From Kineococcus mangrovi (GTDB lineage: Bacteria > Actinomycetota > Actinomycetes > Actinomycetales > Kineococcaceae): a DNA stretch of 64,000 nucleotides. The notes beneath the pieces are model-generated. The model made no database searches and was not told the origin of the DNA. It was given only the letters and a program-made list of their open reading frames with translations. The DNA is taken from contig NZ_JBGGTQ010000012.1 in the NCBI RefSeq assembly GCF_041320705.1, forward strand, positions 1-64,000. The letters are read 5' to 3'. Made by a program: the position numbers and the translations under genes. Within the stretch, counting starts at the first letter, position 1; each line of letters starts with the position of its first letter. Below, in pieces: positions 52,418 to 61,927 of this stretch.

Positions 52418-53329
52418 ATGAGCGTCGTGCTGGCCGTGGACGTCGGCGGAACCGGGTTGAAGGGGGCCGTCGTCGACGACCGCGGACGCACCCTCGCCCG
52501 CCGCGACCGGCCCACCCGCCTCGACGGACGCGGCCCGGCCGACAACCTGCTGGCCCTCGTCGCCGACCTGACGGCGCTGGCCGGTGCCGAGGAGCCCGTG
52601 GCCGTCGGCGTCGGCACCCCCGGAATCGTCGACGAGGCGACCGGCACCGTCGTCTACGCCTCGAACCTCGGCTGGCGCGACGTCGGCCTGCGGGCGCTGC
52701 TGGAGGACGCGACGGGCCTGCCCGTCGGGGTGGGCCACGACGCGCGGGCGGCGGGCCGGGCCGAGCAGCTGGCCTCGGGCACGCACGGCAGCTTCGTCTT
52801 CGTGCCCATCGGGACGGGGATCGCGGCCGCCCTCGTCGTGGAGGGGACCGCCGTCAGCGGCGTCTCGGGGGCGGCGGGGGAGTTCGGGCACGTCGTCGTC
52901 CACCCCGGCGGGGAGGTCTGCCCGTGCGGGCAGCACGGGTGCGTCGAGGCGTACGCGGCCGGCGGGGCGGTCGTGCGGCGCTTCCGCGCGCGCGGTGGTG
53001 AGGCGGCCTCGACCGCGGAGGTGGTGGCCCTCCTCGGCTGGGACCCGCGCGCCGACGAGGTCTGGGCGGACGCGGTGCGCGCCCTGGCGCTGGGTCTGCA
53101 GGGGCTGACGATGCTGCTGGACCCGGCCGAGATCGTCCTCGGCGGCGGGGTGTCCGGCGCGGGCGCGGTCCTGCTGGACCCCCTGGGCGCCGAGCTGGCC
53201 TCCCTGCTGACCTGGCGGTCGCCGCCCCCGCTGCGGACGGCCCGCTGGGGGGCCCAGGCCGGGCGCGTCGGGGCCGCCCTGCTGGGGTTCGAGCGGGCCG
53301 GGGTGACGCCGGACTTCCAGCTCGGCTGA
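52418..53329 (+). CDS. ROK-family sugar kinase
   Basis: A 303-residue ROK kinase that phosphorylates glucose or a related hexose. DVGGTGLKGAVVD is the phosphate-binding start, followed by GVGTPGIVD, IGTGIAAALVVEG and GEFGHVVV. The zinc motif CPCGQHGCVE, specific to ROK proteins, is complete. No N-terminal HTH is present, so it is an enzyme and not a NagC/Mlc-type repressor. The ATG follows GGGAGGG. It is divergent from the LOV photoreceptor and convergent with the sugar locus, so it may serve that pathway. Confidence 0.9.
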   Translation: MSVVLAVDVGGTGLKGAVVDDRGRTLARRDRPTRLDGRGPADNLLALVADLTALAGAEEPVAVGVGTPGIVDEATGTVVYASNLGWRDVGLRALLEDATGLPVGVGHDARAAGRAEQLASGTHGSFVFVPIGTGIAAALVVEGTAVSGVSGAAGEFGHVVVHPGGEVCPCGQHGCVEAYAAGGAVVRRFRARGGEAASTAEVVALLGWDPRADEVWADAVRALALGLQGLTMLLDPAEIVLGGGVSGAGAVLLDPLGAELASLLTWRSPPPLRTARWGAQAGRVGAALLGFERAGVTPDFQLG

Positions 53330-53354
53330 GGCCAGCCCGGGAGCGGCGGCCGGG

Positions 53355-54302
53355 TCACGCCACCCGGCACCGCAGCGGTCGGCCCTGCAGGGCTCGAGCC
53401 ACCTCGTCGGCCGCCAGACGCTGCAGCGCGGCGAGGGAGCCCAGCGAGTAGAAGGCCGCGTGAGGTGTCAGGAGGATCTCCGGACGGTCGCGCAGGACGC
53501 TGTCCGGGGGCAGGGGTTCGGTGTCGAAGACGTCGAGCGCGGCCGCGGCGATCGTGCCGGACGCGATGGCGTCCACCAGTGCCCCCGTGTCCACCAGCGC
53601 GCCGCGCGAGGTGTTCACCAGCACCGTCCCCGGGCGCATCACGGCGAAGGCGTCCGGCCCGATCAGCCTCTCGGTGGCCGGCGTCGAGGGGCAGTGCAGC
53701 GAGATGGCGTCGGCGCGTGCGAGCAGCTCGGGCAGCGCCACCAGCTGCGGGCCGTCCCCATCCGGGTCCCCGGCGTAGGGGTCGTGGGCGAGGACCTGCA
53801 GGCCGAGCGCGCTCAACCGGGCGGCCACGACCCGGCCCACGCCGCCGATGCCGATCAGGCCGACGGTCGTGTCGGCGAACCGCTGGAGGGGCCCGATCTC
53901 GGTGGCGCGACACCAGCCCCGGTCGCGGACGGTGCGGTCGAACGCCGGCAGGCGCCGCAGCAGGCACAGCAGGGAGGCGACGGCGTGGTCGGCGACGGTG
54001 TCGCCGCCGTAGTCCGGCACGTTGGCGACGGCCACCCCCAGGTGCCGGGCGGCCTCGACGTCGACGTTGTCGTAGCCGATCCCGTACCGCACGACCGTGG
54101 CTCCCGGGGCCATGACGGCCAGGACCCGGCCCGTGACGGGGGCGAGGTTCACCAGCGCCACGTCGGCACCTCGCACGGCCGCCAGGGTCTGCTGCTCGTC
54201 CCTGCAGTCGTGCTCGGCGAAATCGGCCCCGAGCCCGGTGACCGTCGCACGTTCCCGGTCCACCCCGCCGAAGGCCTGGTCGGTGACCACCACGCGCTTC
54301 AC
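53355..54302 (-). CDS. D-isomer 2-hydroxyacid dehydrogenase (C-terminal-binding-protein type)
   Basis: A 315-residue NAD-dependent dehydrogenase of the phosphoglycerate/hydroxypyruvate group, closest in style to the CtBP-like branch (LTPHAAFYSLGSL). GIGGVGRVVAARL binds NAD, with Asp in AHDPYAG. The catalytic Arg is in NTSRGALVD, the Glu in DVFDTEPLP and the His in TPHAAF. It reduces a 2-oxo acid or oxidises a 2-hydroxy acid. As the last gene of the minus-strand sugar locus it could act on a sugar-acid product. The GTG follows GGGGGGAGAG. Confidence 0.9.
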   Translation of the reverse strand: MKRVVVTDQAFGGVDRERATVTGLGADFAEHDCRDEQQTLAAVRGADVALVNLAPVTGRVLAVMAPGATVVRYGIGYDNVDVEAARHLGVAVANVPDYGGDTVADHAVASLLCLLRRLPAFDRTVRDRGWCRATEIGPLQRFADTTVGLIGIGGVGRVVAARLSALGLQVLAHDPYAGDPDGDGPQLVALPELLARADAISLHCPSTPATERLIGPDAFAVMRPGTVLVNTSRGALVDTGALVDAIASGTIAAAALDVFDTEPLPPDSVLRDRPEILLTPHAAFYSLGSLAALQRLAADEVARALQGRPLRCRVA

Positions 54303-54451
54303 GCCGACTCTCCCCCCCTCGGACCGGACCACGACCTCCGGTGCAGGCGGGACTGCCCGGGGACCGGGGGGTTGTTCCTCAGGACGATCATGATCGGCTC
54401 CGCTTCGCAGCAGTGGTGGGTTCCGGGAGAGCTCGATGGGCTCGGAGGTCC

Positions 54452-55483
54452 TCAGCGGGGTGGTGCGAACTCGTTGAAGGCCTCGTGCCCCGCTCGCAGG
54501 GAACCGTCGGCCTCGATGAAGTGCAGCCACTCGGGCCGGCCGACAGGGCCGTACTCGTCGCGGTGGAGGTCGGCCACGAGGCTGTGGTGCAGCGCGTGCA
54601 CGGTGAACCCGATGTCGCGCGCGACCAGCTGACCGAGGGTGTACCGCATGACGTCCACGTGCTTCGCGTCGTCCCGCGCCCCCCACACCGTCTCGTTGCC
54701 CACCAGGTCCTTGCCGGCGTCCCTGGCGATCGCCACGCACTCGTCCAGGAACGCCTCGAACCCCTCTTCGGTCTTCGTGTGCGGCTGGTTCCCGCTGCCG
54801 TTCCACATGAAGTAGGGGTGGAAGCTGATGATGTCGCTCATCGGTTCCGTGAGCCGGATCGCGGTGGTGTTGGGGTAGTTCCCGATCGTCAACGGCTGCT
54901 GGGCACCGATGTCCTTGCACACCTCGTAGCACCACGTCAGCCAGCGCAGTTCGGCCGACCGGATGTTGCTGGAGGGGTCCTCCACGTAGGGACCCATCAG
55001 CGGCTCGTTGCACAGGTCCCAGGAGTGGATCCGCTCGTCGCGGGTGTGGTCGCCGACCACGGCGTCGAGGTAGCGCCGGAAGAGGACCTGGACCTCGGCC
55101 GCCCCGTCGCCCGCGCGGGCGTCCCGGAAGAGGTCCTCGCCCAGGCTCCAGGAGCTCAGGTCGGGGACGATGTGGTCGAGGGGCACACCGCCGAAGTCGC
55201 AGACCGCGTCCCGCCAACGGTTGAACAGCACCGGGACGACGAGGATGTCGTGCTCGGCGAACAGGCCGAGACCGGCGTCGAAGTTCGCCAGGAACCTCTC
55301 CGGGTCCCGCTGGAAGGCCTCGTGCGACAGCCACCACCGCGCGACGTTCCACCCCGGGAAGTACTCCTTCCCGCGGGCGACCTCGACCGCCATCCGTCCG
55401 TGGTCGTGGTGCTGCCACAGGTCCAGGCCGCTGGTTCCCCAGGAGCCGTCGTAGTTGAACCCTCGGACGTCCCTGCCCTGCAT
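54452..55483 (-). CDS. Cytoplasmic clan GH-A glycoside hydrolase (cellulase-like)
   Basis: A 343-residue TIM-barrel glycosidase. The start RGFNYDGSWGTSGLDLW and MAVEVARGKEYFPGWNVARWWLS are typical of a GH5/GH42-like cellulase-superfamily group. The acid/base Glu is in SWDLCNEP and the nucleophile Glu in VGNETVWGA. No signal peptide is present, so it would cleave an imported oligosaccharide or glycoside inside the cell. Substrate specificity is not evident. It lies downstream of the ABC importer. The ATG at 55483 is close to the conserved domain start. Confidence 0.85.
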   Translation of the reverse strand: MQGRDVRGFNYDGSWGTSGLDLWQHHDHGRMAVEVARGKEYFPGWNVARWWLSHEAFQRDPERFLANFDAGLGLFAEHDILVVPVLFNRWRDAVCDFGGVPLDHIVPDLSSWSLGEDLFRDARAGDGAAEVQVLFRRYLDAVVGDHTRDERIHSWDLCNEPLMGPYVEDPSSNIRSAELRWLTWCYEVCKDIGAQQPLTIGNYPNTTAIRLTEPMSDIISFHPYFMWNGSGNQPHTKTEEGFEAFLDECVAIARDAGKDLVGNETVWGARDDAKHVDVMRYTLGQLVARDIGFTVHALHHSLVADLHRDEYGPVGRPEWLHFIEADGSLRAGHEAFNEFAPPR

Positions 55484-55586
55484 GTCCCACCATCCGTTCG
55501 TCGACGTCGTCGAACTCCGCGCGGGGACGTTCCCCGCGCGGACGTGCGTCTCGTGCTCCGGGCTCGTACCACGATCCCGTCGCACG

Positions 55587-56657
55587 TCAGCCCTGGTCGG
55601 GCTCCTGCGGTGCGACCACGACCTTGCCGAGGCCCGGAGCGCGCGCACGCAGCAGCTGCAGGGCCTCCGGTGCGCGCCCGAGGGGGAACCTGTGGGTGAT
55701 GAGCGCCGAGGGTCTGACCCGTCCCCGTCCGAGCAGTCCCAGGGCCTGCGGCCAGACCCCTGGGCTGCCCAGGGAGCCGAGGAGCACCTGGTCGTCCACG
55801 ACGAGCCGGTCGACGTCCACGGGGGTCGGTTCACCTCCGCTGAGCCCGATGACCACGCAGCGTCCCCTCGGGGCCAGCCTCGCGAGCCCCGAGGTGAGGC
55901 CGGCGGGGTTGCCGCTGGCCTCGACGACCACGTCGAAGCGTTCCCCGTCGGAACTCCCGCGCACCCCCAGACGACGGAGCCGGTCCATCCGGTCGGCGTC
56001 GGGTTCCAACGCGGCGACGTCGGCGTGCACGAGATCCATGAGGATGGCCGAGACCAGCCAGCCCACCGTGCCACCGCCGACGACGAGGGCGCTGCCCCCG
56101 GGGCGGCACGACGACCGCAGGACCGCCCTGAGCGCGACGGCGGTCGGCTCGGCGAAGACGGCGTCCTCGACGGAGGTGCCGGCCGGCACCGCGTGGGCGC
56201 TGCGGGCGGGGAACACCATGGTCTCCGCGAGGGCGCCGTCGAGGCCCACGACACCGGTCTCCCGCCTCCGGGCGCACTGGTGGTAGGCGCCCGACGCGCA
56301 GGCCGCGCACCGCGCGCACCCGATGCTGCACTCGCCGACCACGACGTCCCCCGGAGAGGGACCCCGGGTGTCCGCGGGGGCGTCCAAGACCCGGGCCACC
56401 CACTCGTGGCCGGGAACCAGGGGCAACCGGCTCTTCCCGGTGCGCAGGTACACCATCGTCCCTTCGAGCAGCTCGACGTCCGTCGCGCACAGCCCGACGG
56501 CCAGGGGTGCCAGCAGCAGTTCCCCGGGCCCGGCGCGTGACCGCGGGCGGACGGCGATCTCGCAGTGACCGGGGCCGTCGAGCACGAGGGCGCGTTCTCC
56601 CCGCTCCGGCCCGTCGCCGGCAGGTCCGCTGTCCCCGGTCAGGGCGTTGCTGGTCAC
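55587..56657 (-). CDS. Zinc-binding sugar/polyol dehydrogenase-like protein
   Basis: A 356-residue medium-chain dehydrogenase of the threonine/sorbitol/glucose dehydrogenase group. Catalytic zinc ligands are in GLCATDVELL and VPGHEWV, the structural zinc cysteines in CARCAACASGAYHQC, and GGGTVGWLVS replaces the usual GxGxxG nucleotide loop. VVVEASGNPAG is a typical strand. It probably oxidises a hydroxyl of the imported sugar. The GTG at 56657 has GAGGGGG upstream; it begins 43 bases after the permease stop. Confidence 0.88.
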   Translation of the reverse strand: MTSNALTGDSGPAGDGPERGERALVLDGPGHCEIAVRPRSRAGPGELLLAPLAVGLCATDVELLEGTMVYLRTGKSRLPLVPGHEWVARVLDAPADTRGPSPGDVVVGECSIGCARCAACASGAYHQCARRRETGVVGLDGALAETMVFPARSAHAVPAGTSVEDAVFAEPTAVALRAVLRSSCRPGGSALVVGGGTVGWLVSAILMDLVHADVAALEPDADRMDRLRRLGVRGSSDGERFDVVVEASGNPAGLTSGLARLAPRGRCVVIGLSGGEPTPVDVDRLVVDDQVLLGSLGSPGVWPQALGLLGRGRVRPSALITHRFPLGRAPEALQLLRARAPGLGKVVVAPQEPDQG

Positions 56658-56700
56658 GGTGTGCCCCCTCGCGTCGTGGTCGGACGGCCTGCGGTGGCGG

Positions 56701-57585
56701 TCATCGACCCGCGAGGGAGCCACCGATGCCCCCGATGCTGAAGTAGCGGTTCAGGAGGGCGAAGATGAGCACGGGCGGCAGGATCATGATGACCGAGACC
56801 GCCATGACCGGCCCCCAGTCGGTGGCGTTCTGCTGGAAGAACGTCTGCAGCCCCACGGGCAAGGTGTACGTGTCGCTCGAGCGCAGGAAAACGATGGCCA
56901 CGAGGTAGTCGTTCCAGGCGACGAGGAAGCTGAAGATGGCCGTCGACAGGATCCCCGGCAGTGAGTTCCGCAGCACGATGCGGCGAAAGCTGCCGAACAG
57001 CGAACAGCCGTCCACCCACGCTGCTTCTTCCAGCTGGACCGGGATGGAGTCGAAGTAGGCAGCCATCATCCACACCGCCACGGCCAGGGCGCCCCCGACG
57101 TAGATGATGACCAGCCCGTTGAGGGAGTCGACGAGCCCCAGGCCGGCGAAGAGGATGAACAGCGGGATGACCGCCACGATGACGGGCAGGCTCTGCACGA
57201 CGAAGAGCAGCAGCGAGTACGTCGACACCAGCTTGCTCCGGCCCCGGGAGACGACGTACCCCGCCGGGGCCGCGACGACGACCGCGGCCACCACGGTCAC
57301 CGTCGTGACCCAGAGGCTGTTCCCCAGCCACTGGAGCGCGTCGGTGCGGGTGAGGACGAAGCGGAACGACTCCAGGCCCGTCCCGGCGCCCACGGCGGAC
57401 GACGGTGGTTGCAGCGCGAGGACGAAGACGGCGAAGACGGGCACCAGGACGACGCCGAGGACGACGACCAGGACCGAGAAGCGCAGCCAGTCCCCACGGT
57501 CGACGGTGGACGTCCGGCGCACCGGTGCCGCGGGGTCGCGGGAGCGTGTCGCGGTGGTTCCTGGGGTTTCTCCACGGGTGGACAT
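56701..57585 (-). CDS. Carbohydrate ABC transporter permease (MalG type)
   Basis: A 294-residue inner-membrane permease with six helices. The EAA loop reads EEAAWVDGCSLFGSFRRIVLP-like (about residues 195-215), where the ATPase docks. The N-terminal ~30 residues are polar and cytoplasmic. It pairs with the MalF-type permease 33 bases upstream and the binding protein before it. No ATPase gene is present in the locus, so a shared MsiK-type ATPase is probably used. The ATG follows AGAGAGGA. Confidence 0.93.
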   Translation of the reverse strand: MSTRGETPGTTATRSRDPAAPVRRTSTVDRGDWLRFSVLVVVLGVVLVPVFAVFVLALQPPSSAVGAGTGLESFRFVLTRTDALQWLGNSLWVTTVTVVAAVVVAAPAGYVVSRGRSKLVSTYSLLLFVVQSLPVIVAVIPLFILFAGLGLVDSLNGLVIIYVGGALAVAVWMMAAYFDSIPVQLEEAAWVDGCSLFGSFRRIVLRNSLPGILSTAIFSFLVAWNDYLVAIVFLRSSDTYTLPVGLQTFFQQNATDWGPVMAVSVIMILPPVLIFALLNRYFSIGGIGGSLAGR

Positions 57586-57618
57586 GGGTGTCCTCTCTCG
57601 GGGCGAGCAGTCACCCGG

Positions 57619-58569
57619 TCAGACGGTTGCTCGGCGGATGGAGCGGTAGAGCCAGACCGACGCGACGACCAGCACCGCTGTCATGAGGAAGGCGATCGCG
57701 ACCCCGTACCCGGTCTGGAAGTCCTGGAACACGACGCGGTAGGCGAGAACCACGAGCGAGGTCGTCTCCCCGACGGGTCCACCTCCCGTGAGCAGGTAGA
57801 TCGTCGGGAAATCGTTGACGCAGAAGATCGTCATCAGGATCCAGCTGATGTAGGTCGACGGGGCGATCAACGGGAGGGTGATGCGCGTGAACTGCTGGAT
57901 CGAGGAGGCCCCGTCGACACGGGCGGCTTCGTACACCGTCGAGTCCACGCCCGTGAGGGCGGCACTCGACATGAGCATCATGAACGGGAAGCTGATCCAC
58001 ACCTTGAACACGCAGACGGTGATGGCGGCCATGGTGGGGTCGGCGAGGAAGAGCACGTTCTCGAAACCCAGGGCGGACGCCAGGACCGGGACGGGGCTGG
58101 ACGAGGTCGCCACCAGCCAGTTCCACGAGGTGGACGAGACCACGACCGGGACGACCCAGGGGAGCAGCAACAGCACTTTGAAGACCCTCGCGCCCGGGAC
58201 GCTGCCGCGCAGGAGGAGCGCGATGCCCAGGCCGATGGCCCAGCTGCCGAAGACGCCGACCGCTGTGAACAGCAGGGTGAACCGGGCGGCCCGCCAGAAA
58301 ACCGGATCCTGGAACGCTCGCGCGAAGTTGTCCAGACCGACGTAGGGACCGGCCTGCAGGAGGTTGCCGTCCCGCAGGGACTGCACGGCGGCGTACACCA
58401 GGGGAAAGCCGTTCAGCAGCAGCAGCAGGACCACGGACGGGGCCACGAGTGCCACCATCGTGGACCGTCCCCGCGAGCGTGGTCGGCGGTTCAGGCTACC
58501 GGTGTCGCGTTCCCGTCGGGCTGCGCTGCGCACGGCCGGCGCGGGTTCGGGTGACGGTCGAGTCGTCAT
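57619..58569 (-). CDS. Carbohydrate ABC transporter permease (MalF type)
   Basis: A 316-residue inner-membrane permease with six helices and the EAA loop YEAARVDGASSIQQFTRI, followed by LPLIAPS. A polar N-terminal region of about 38 residues precedes the first helix. It forms a heterodimer with the MalG-type partner. The ATG follows AGGAAGG with ideal spacing and is 43 bases after the binding-protein stop. Confidence 0.93.
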   Translation of the reverse strand: MTTRPSPEPAPAVRSAARRERDTGSLNRRPRSRGRSTMVALVAPSVVLLLLLNGFPLVYAAVQSLRDGNLLQAGPYVGLDNFARAFQDPVFWRAARFTLLFTAVGVFGSWAIGLGIALLLRGSVPGARVFKVLLLLPWVVPVVVSSTSWNWLVATSSSPVPVLASALGFENVLFLADPTMAAITVCVFKVWISFPFMMLMSSAALTGVDSTVYEAARVDGASSIQQFTRITLPLIAPSTYISWILMTIFCVNDFPTIYLLTGGGPVGETTSLVVLAYRVVFQDFQTGYGVAIAFLMTAVLVVASVWLYRSIRRATV

Positions 58570-58612
58570 GGCGTTGGCCTTCCTGGGGTGCGGGCGCCTG
58601 CGCGGACGGACG

Positions 58613-59920
58613 TCACACGACCGATTCGATGGCCGCCTGCATGGCCTCGAGGTTGGCCCGGGGATCTGTCTGTCCCTGGATCGCCCTCTGGGCGAACGTG
58701 ATGAGGTCCTGCCCGCCGTCCACGGCGTTCAACTCGGCGAAGACCTCCTCCCCACGGGCGGCGAGGGTCTTGCCCACCGGTTGCCACTCGTTCGCGGCCC
58801 TGACCTTGTTGGCGTCGCTCTGGTACTCGGGTGTGTCGACGATGCTCTGCCGGACCGGGATCGACTCGATCACCCCTTCCGTCCAGTACGTCGACATGTT
58901 GTCCAGGTACCACCGCAGGAACGCCTCCGACGCTTCTTCGGACGGCGTGTTCTGGTACATCATCAGGTTGTTGATGTAGTAGAGGGTTCCCTTGTCGCCG
59001 TTCGGGCTGGCCAGAGGGCTGATGACCTGCAGGTCGTCGCCGGACTCACCCAGACCGGACGCCAGGCTGGGGACGGTGATGCCCATGCCGACCCGCCGGT
59101 TCTGCCAGTCGTCGTCCAGGTTCCCGGTGGTGTAGGCGACCGCTCTGGGGTTGATGATGCCCTCGGCCGCCATCTGGTTGAAGAACTCCAGGCTCTCGAT
59201 GTTCCGGTCGGTGACGCAATCGGGTTCCCCCTGCTCGTTGAAGAAGCCCCCACCGTTGTTGATCATGAAGCTGACGACGCCCTGACTGCCGATGTTGGCC
59301 CCGGCCCCGGTGGCGGTCCCGTAACCGGCCACCCCGATCCGCTGCAGTGCCCGGCCGGCTTCGAGGAAGCTCGCCCAGTCGGTGGGGACCTCCGTCCCGG
59401 CCTCTTCCAGGAGCGAGCGGCGGACGGTGAGCACCCGGATGTCGATCTGCCAGGGGACGGCGGCGTACCCGGAGCCGGTCTGCATCGCGTCCATCGTGCC
59501 CGGGAGGAAGTCGTCGTACGTCCCGTTCTCCCGCAGGGTGCCGATCAGGTCGTCGGCGTAGTGGATGGCTCCCTGCTGGGCGAACTGGAACGCCTGGAAA
59601 CCTCCCCCCGAACTCACGGCGGGCCCGGTGTCGGACGCGATGGCCGACGAGAACGTCTGGTAGTAGTTCGCCCACTGGAGGCCCTGGTACTGCGCGCCGG
59701 CGAGGCCGGACGGCGCGGGGTAGCTGTTCACCAGGTCCTCGGCGGTCCGGGTGTACTGCGTGCCGCCCCACGGCATGTCCCAGAACGTGAGGTCCTCCGT
59801 CGAGCCGGCCTCCGAGCTGCTGGAGCTGCAGGCGGACAGGACGGGTACGGAGGCTGCGGCGGCGAGTCCGAAGACGTCACGACGACGGAGGCCGGGGCGG
59901 TGGTCGGTACGTGGGTTCAC
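58613..59920 (-). CDS. Extracellular sugar-binding lipoprotein of the ABC importer
   Basis: A 435-residue family 1 solute-binding protein. A twin-arginine-like LRRRDVFGL precedes the hydrophobic helix and the lipobox LSAC, so it is a membrane-anchored lipoprotein, possibly exported by Tat. The mature part starts with a Ser-rich linker and has the two-lobe pattern (LTFWDMPWGG, AAVPWQIDIRVL, NNGGGFFNEQGEP). The ligand is not predictable beyond a sugar or oligosaccharide. The GTG follows GAGGAG. The 3' end of the preceding gene overlaps its first 44 bases. Confidence 0.92.
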   Translation of the reverse strand: MNPRTDHRPGLRRRDVFGLAAAASVPVLSACSSSSSEAGSTEDLTFWDMPWGGTQYTRTAEDLVNSYPAPSGLAGAQYQGLQWANYYQTFSSAIASDTGPAVSSGGGFQAFQFAQQGAIHYADDLIGTLRENGTYDDFLPGTMDAMQTGSGYAAVPWQIDIRVLTVRRSLLEEAGTEVPTDWASFLEAGRALQRIGVAGYGTATGAGANIGSQGVVSFMINNGGGFFNEQGEPDCVTDRNIESLEFFNQMAAEGIINPRAVAYTTGNLDDDWQNRRVGMGITVPSLASGLGESGDDLQVISPLASPNGDKGTLYYINNLMMYQNTPSEEASEAFLRWYLDNMSTYWTEGVIESIPVRQSIVDTPEYQSDANKVRAANEWQPVGKTLAARGEEVFAELNAVDGGQDLITFAQRAIQGQTDPRANLEAMQAAIESVV

Positions 59921-60866
59921 GGTGTTCTCCTCGATGTCGGGACCGGCGCGATCCGCTGGTGGCCGCCGCAGCGCGTGCTGGGCGCTCGCCCATCGAGAGC
60001 GGGCGACTCGAACGGCGGTGTTCGGAGTTCGGTGTTCTGGTGTCGGAGTTCAGGGTTCGTGTCGTGGGACCGTCACGGAGCCGGGGGACGAGGCGCGAAT
60101 CCTCCGCGAAGCCGGCCAGGTCGGTCGACCTCCCACCGGTCCGGACGAGGTCGTGCAGGTGCCTCCACGCCGCGCGGTGGGACGTCTCGTAGCGGGTGGG
60201 CAGTCGCGTGGCCCCTGCTGGACCGGAGACGACCACCTCACCCGGTGCGGCGGTGGTGGGCCAGGGGAGTGCGAGGACGACGGCCGTGGTGCGTCCGAGG
60301 ATCCTCAACCGGGTCCCGGGGCGGATCGAGCGCGTGGTGATGGCCGTCAGGGCCGCGTGCGCTCCGCTGACCAGGCGAGCAGTTCCATCGTATCCGTGGT
60401 CGTTCCACCTGACGACCCCCAGTTCGACCGCGGGGCCCACGGCTGCGCGCACCAGGGCCAGTTGTCCCAGCAGGACCTGGGCGAGGTCGACACCGACCGG
60501 CACGTCGACTCGTGCCTCCAGCAGGCTGTCCGCGTCGTCGTGGGTGGCGAACGCAGGTGCGGCGAGGGCGACCGCGGGGTTGTAGGTCCAGGTCGAGTCG
60601 AGCACGACGGGGACGCCGGTCGCGTCCGCCCGCCGGCGCAGGGACGAGACGTCGGCCGGTGCGGGGTCGACCACGAGGAGTCCACGTGCGCCGGACCCGA
60701 CGGCCCGTTCGGCGTGCTCGGTCCAGCCCGGTCTCCCGGCGACAGCCACGAGGTCCCCCGCGTCCGGGACCCGGTGCAGCGACAGGGGCAGGGAGGCGAC
60801 GACGTGGGCGATCTCTCCGGCGGTGTCGTCCGCGGGGGACCAGGACACGGTCAGCGGGCCGGTCAC
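59877..60866 (-). CDS. Unrecognised protein coupled to a Gfo/Idh oxidoreductase
   Basis: A 329-residue protein I cannot assign. Residues 1-235 look globular (alternating strands and helices, with VSWSPADDTAGEIAHVV at the start and LRILGRTTAVVLALPWP later), whereas the last ~80 residues are Arg/Ser/Pro-rich and run into the binding-protein gene. The GTG overlaps the TGA of the Gfo/Idh gene (GTGA), so it is translated with it and may act with it on the same sugar. The C-terminal low-complexity tail may not be functional, or the stop may have been lost. Confidence 0.6.
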   Translation of the reverse strand: MTGPLTVSWSPADDTAGEIAHVVASLPLSLHRVPDAGDLVAVAGRPGWTEHAERAVGSGARGLLVVDPAPADVSSLRRRADATGVPVVLDSTWTYNPAVALAAPAFATHDDADSLLEARVDVPVGVDLAQVLLGQLALVRAAVGPAVELGVVRWNDHGYDGTARLVSGAHAALTAITTRSIRPGTRLRILGRTTAVVLALPWPTTAAPGEVVVSGPAGATRLPTRYETSHRAAWRHLHDLVRTGGRSTDLAGFAEDSRLVPRLRDGPTTRTLNSDTRTPNSEHRRSSRPLSMGERPARAAAATSGSRRSRHRGEHREPTYRPPPRPPSS

Positions 60867-61927
60867 GCCGGTGCTCCGGCGCGCGATCCGGTCGATCCGT
60901 CGACGAGCGCCGCGGCGCGGTCCGCGATGTCGAGGGCGAAGGCGAGGTCGTCGATCAGACCCCTCACGTCCAGCGGGTCGGCAGTGCCGCGGACCAGGTC
61001 GGCCACGAAGCGCCACTCCGCTTCGTACCCGTTGGCGGGGTGGGGGCCCAGGACCTCGGAGCGGTCGGCGGACCGCAGGACGGCGGTGGCCGAACCGGCC
61101 GGGACGTATGAGGGGGTGAAGTCCACGCGCAAGGAGAGGTCGTCCCCGATGGCTTCGAAGGTCCACCCCGGTTCCCAGCTGTCGGTGTGGGAGCCGTGGA
61201 GCTGGATGTCGCGACCCCCGACCCGCAGGTCGATCAGGTACCCGTGCGGGGCCGGGACGTGGCAGGACAGGACCTCGACGTCCGCCTGGTCGGGGCAGAA
61301 GGCCCGGACCAGGGGCAGGTCGTGGACGGCCAGGCCCATGACCTCCCCGCGCACGATCTCCGCGGCGACCTCGGGGTCGTGGCGGTCGCGGGCGACCCGG
61401 GCCGGTCGGGAGGCCACCTCGGTGGAGAAGTCCTCGAAACGGGGGTTGGGCGGGAGCACGATGCTGCTGCGGATGGTGTGGGCCGTCTCGACGAGGTCCC
61501 CCCACCGGGCGGTGGCCGCCAGCCACCCCGGGTCGAAGGTGTGCATGGCGCCGACGACGATCGGGACCCCGGTCTCGGCCGATGCCGCCGTGATGTCCCC
61601 GGCCTGGCCCAGGTCCACGGCGAGGGGTTTCTCGCACAGCACGGCGCGCTTGCCCGCTCGGCAGGCGGCGACCACCTGCTCGGCGTGGAACCGGTGGGGA
61701 CTGCAGACCAGGACCACCTCGGCGCGTTCGTCCGCCAGCACGGCCTCGACGCTGGTGGTCCACGCCGCGCCGACGCGGCGGGCGACGGACTCGGCGAGCC
61801 GGGCGTCGACGTCCATCACGTGGACGACCTCGAAGGTGTCGCCCAGCGCGGCCAGGGTCGGCAGGTGGATGGCCTGGGTCACGGGTCCGGCCCCCAGGAT
61901 CCCCACGCCGTGGGTCGGTGGGCTCAC
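60863..61927 (-). CDS. Gfo/Idh/MocA-family oxidoreductase
   Basis: A 354-residue NAD(P)-dependent oxidoreductase that acts on sugars, inositols or sugar derivatives. The N-terminal Rossmann domain has GVGILGAGPVTQAIHLPTL, and the CEKPLAVD motif supplies the catalytic Lys. The C-terminal alpha/beta domain follows, with GEVMGLAVHDLPLVRAF. It is the first gene of the minus-strand sugar locus. The GTG has GGGAGGAA at good distance. The divergent region holds promoters for this gene and the PfkB/LacI pair. Confidence 0.9.
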   Translation of the reverse strand: MSPPTHGVGILGAGPVTQAIHLPTLAALGDTFEVVHVMDVDARLAESVARRVGAAWTTSVEAVLADERAEVVLVCSPHRFHAEQVVAACRAGKRAVLCEKPLAVDLGQAGDITAASAETGVPIVVGAMHTFDPGWLAATARWGDLVETAHTIRSSIVLPPNPRFEDFSTEVASRPARVARDRHDPEVAAEIVRGEVMGLAVHDLPLVRAFCPDQADVEVLSCHVPAPHGYLIDLRVGGRDIQLHGSHTDSWEPGWTFEAIGDDLSLRVDFTPSYVPAGSATAVLRSADRSEVLGPHPANGYEAEWRFVADLVRGTADPLDVRGLIDDLAFALDIADRAAALVDGSTGSRAGAPA

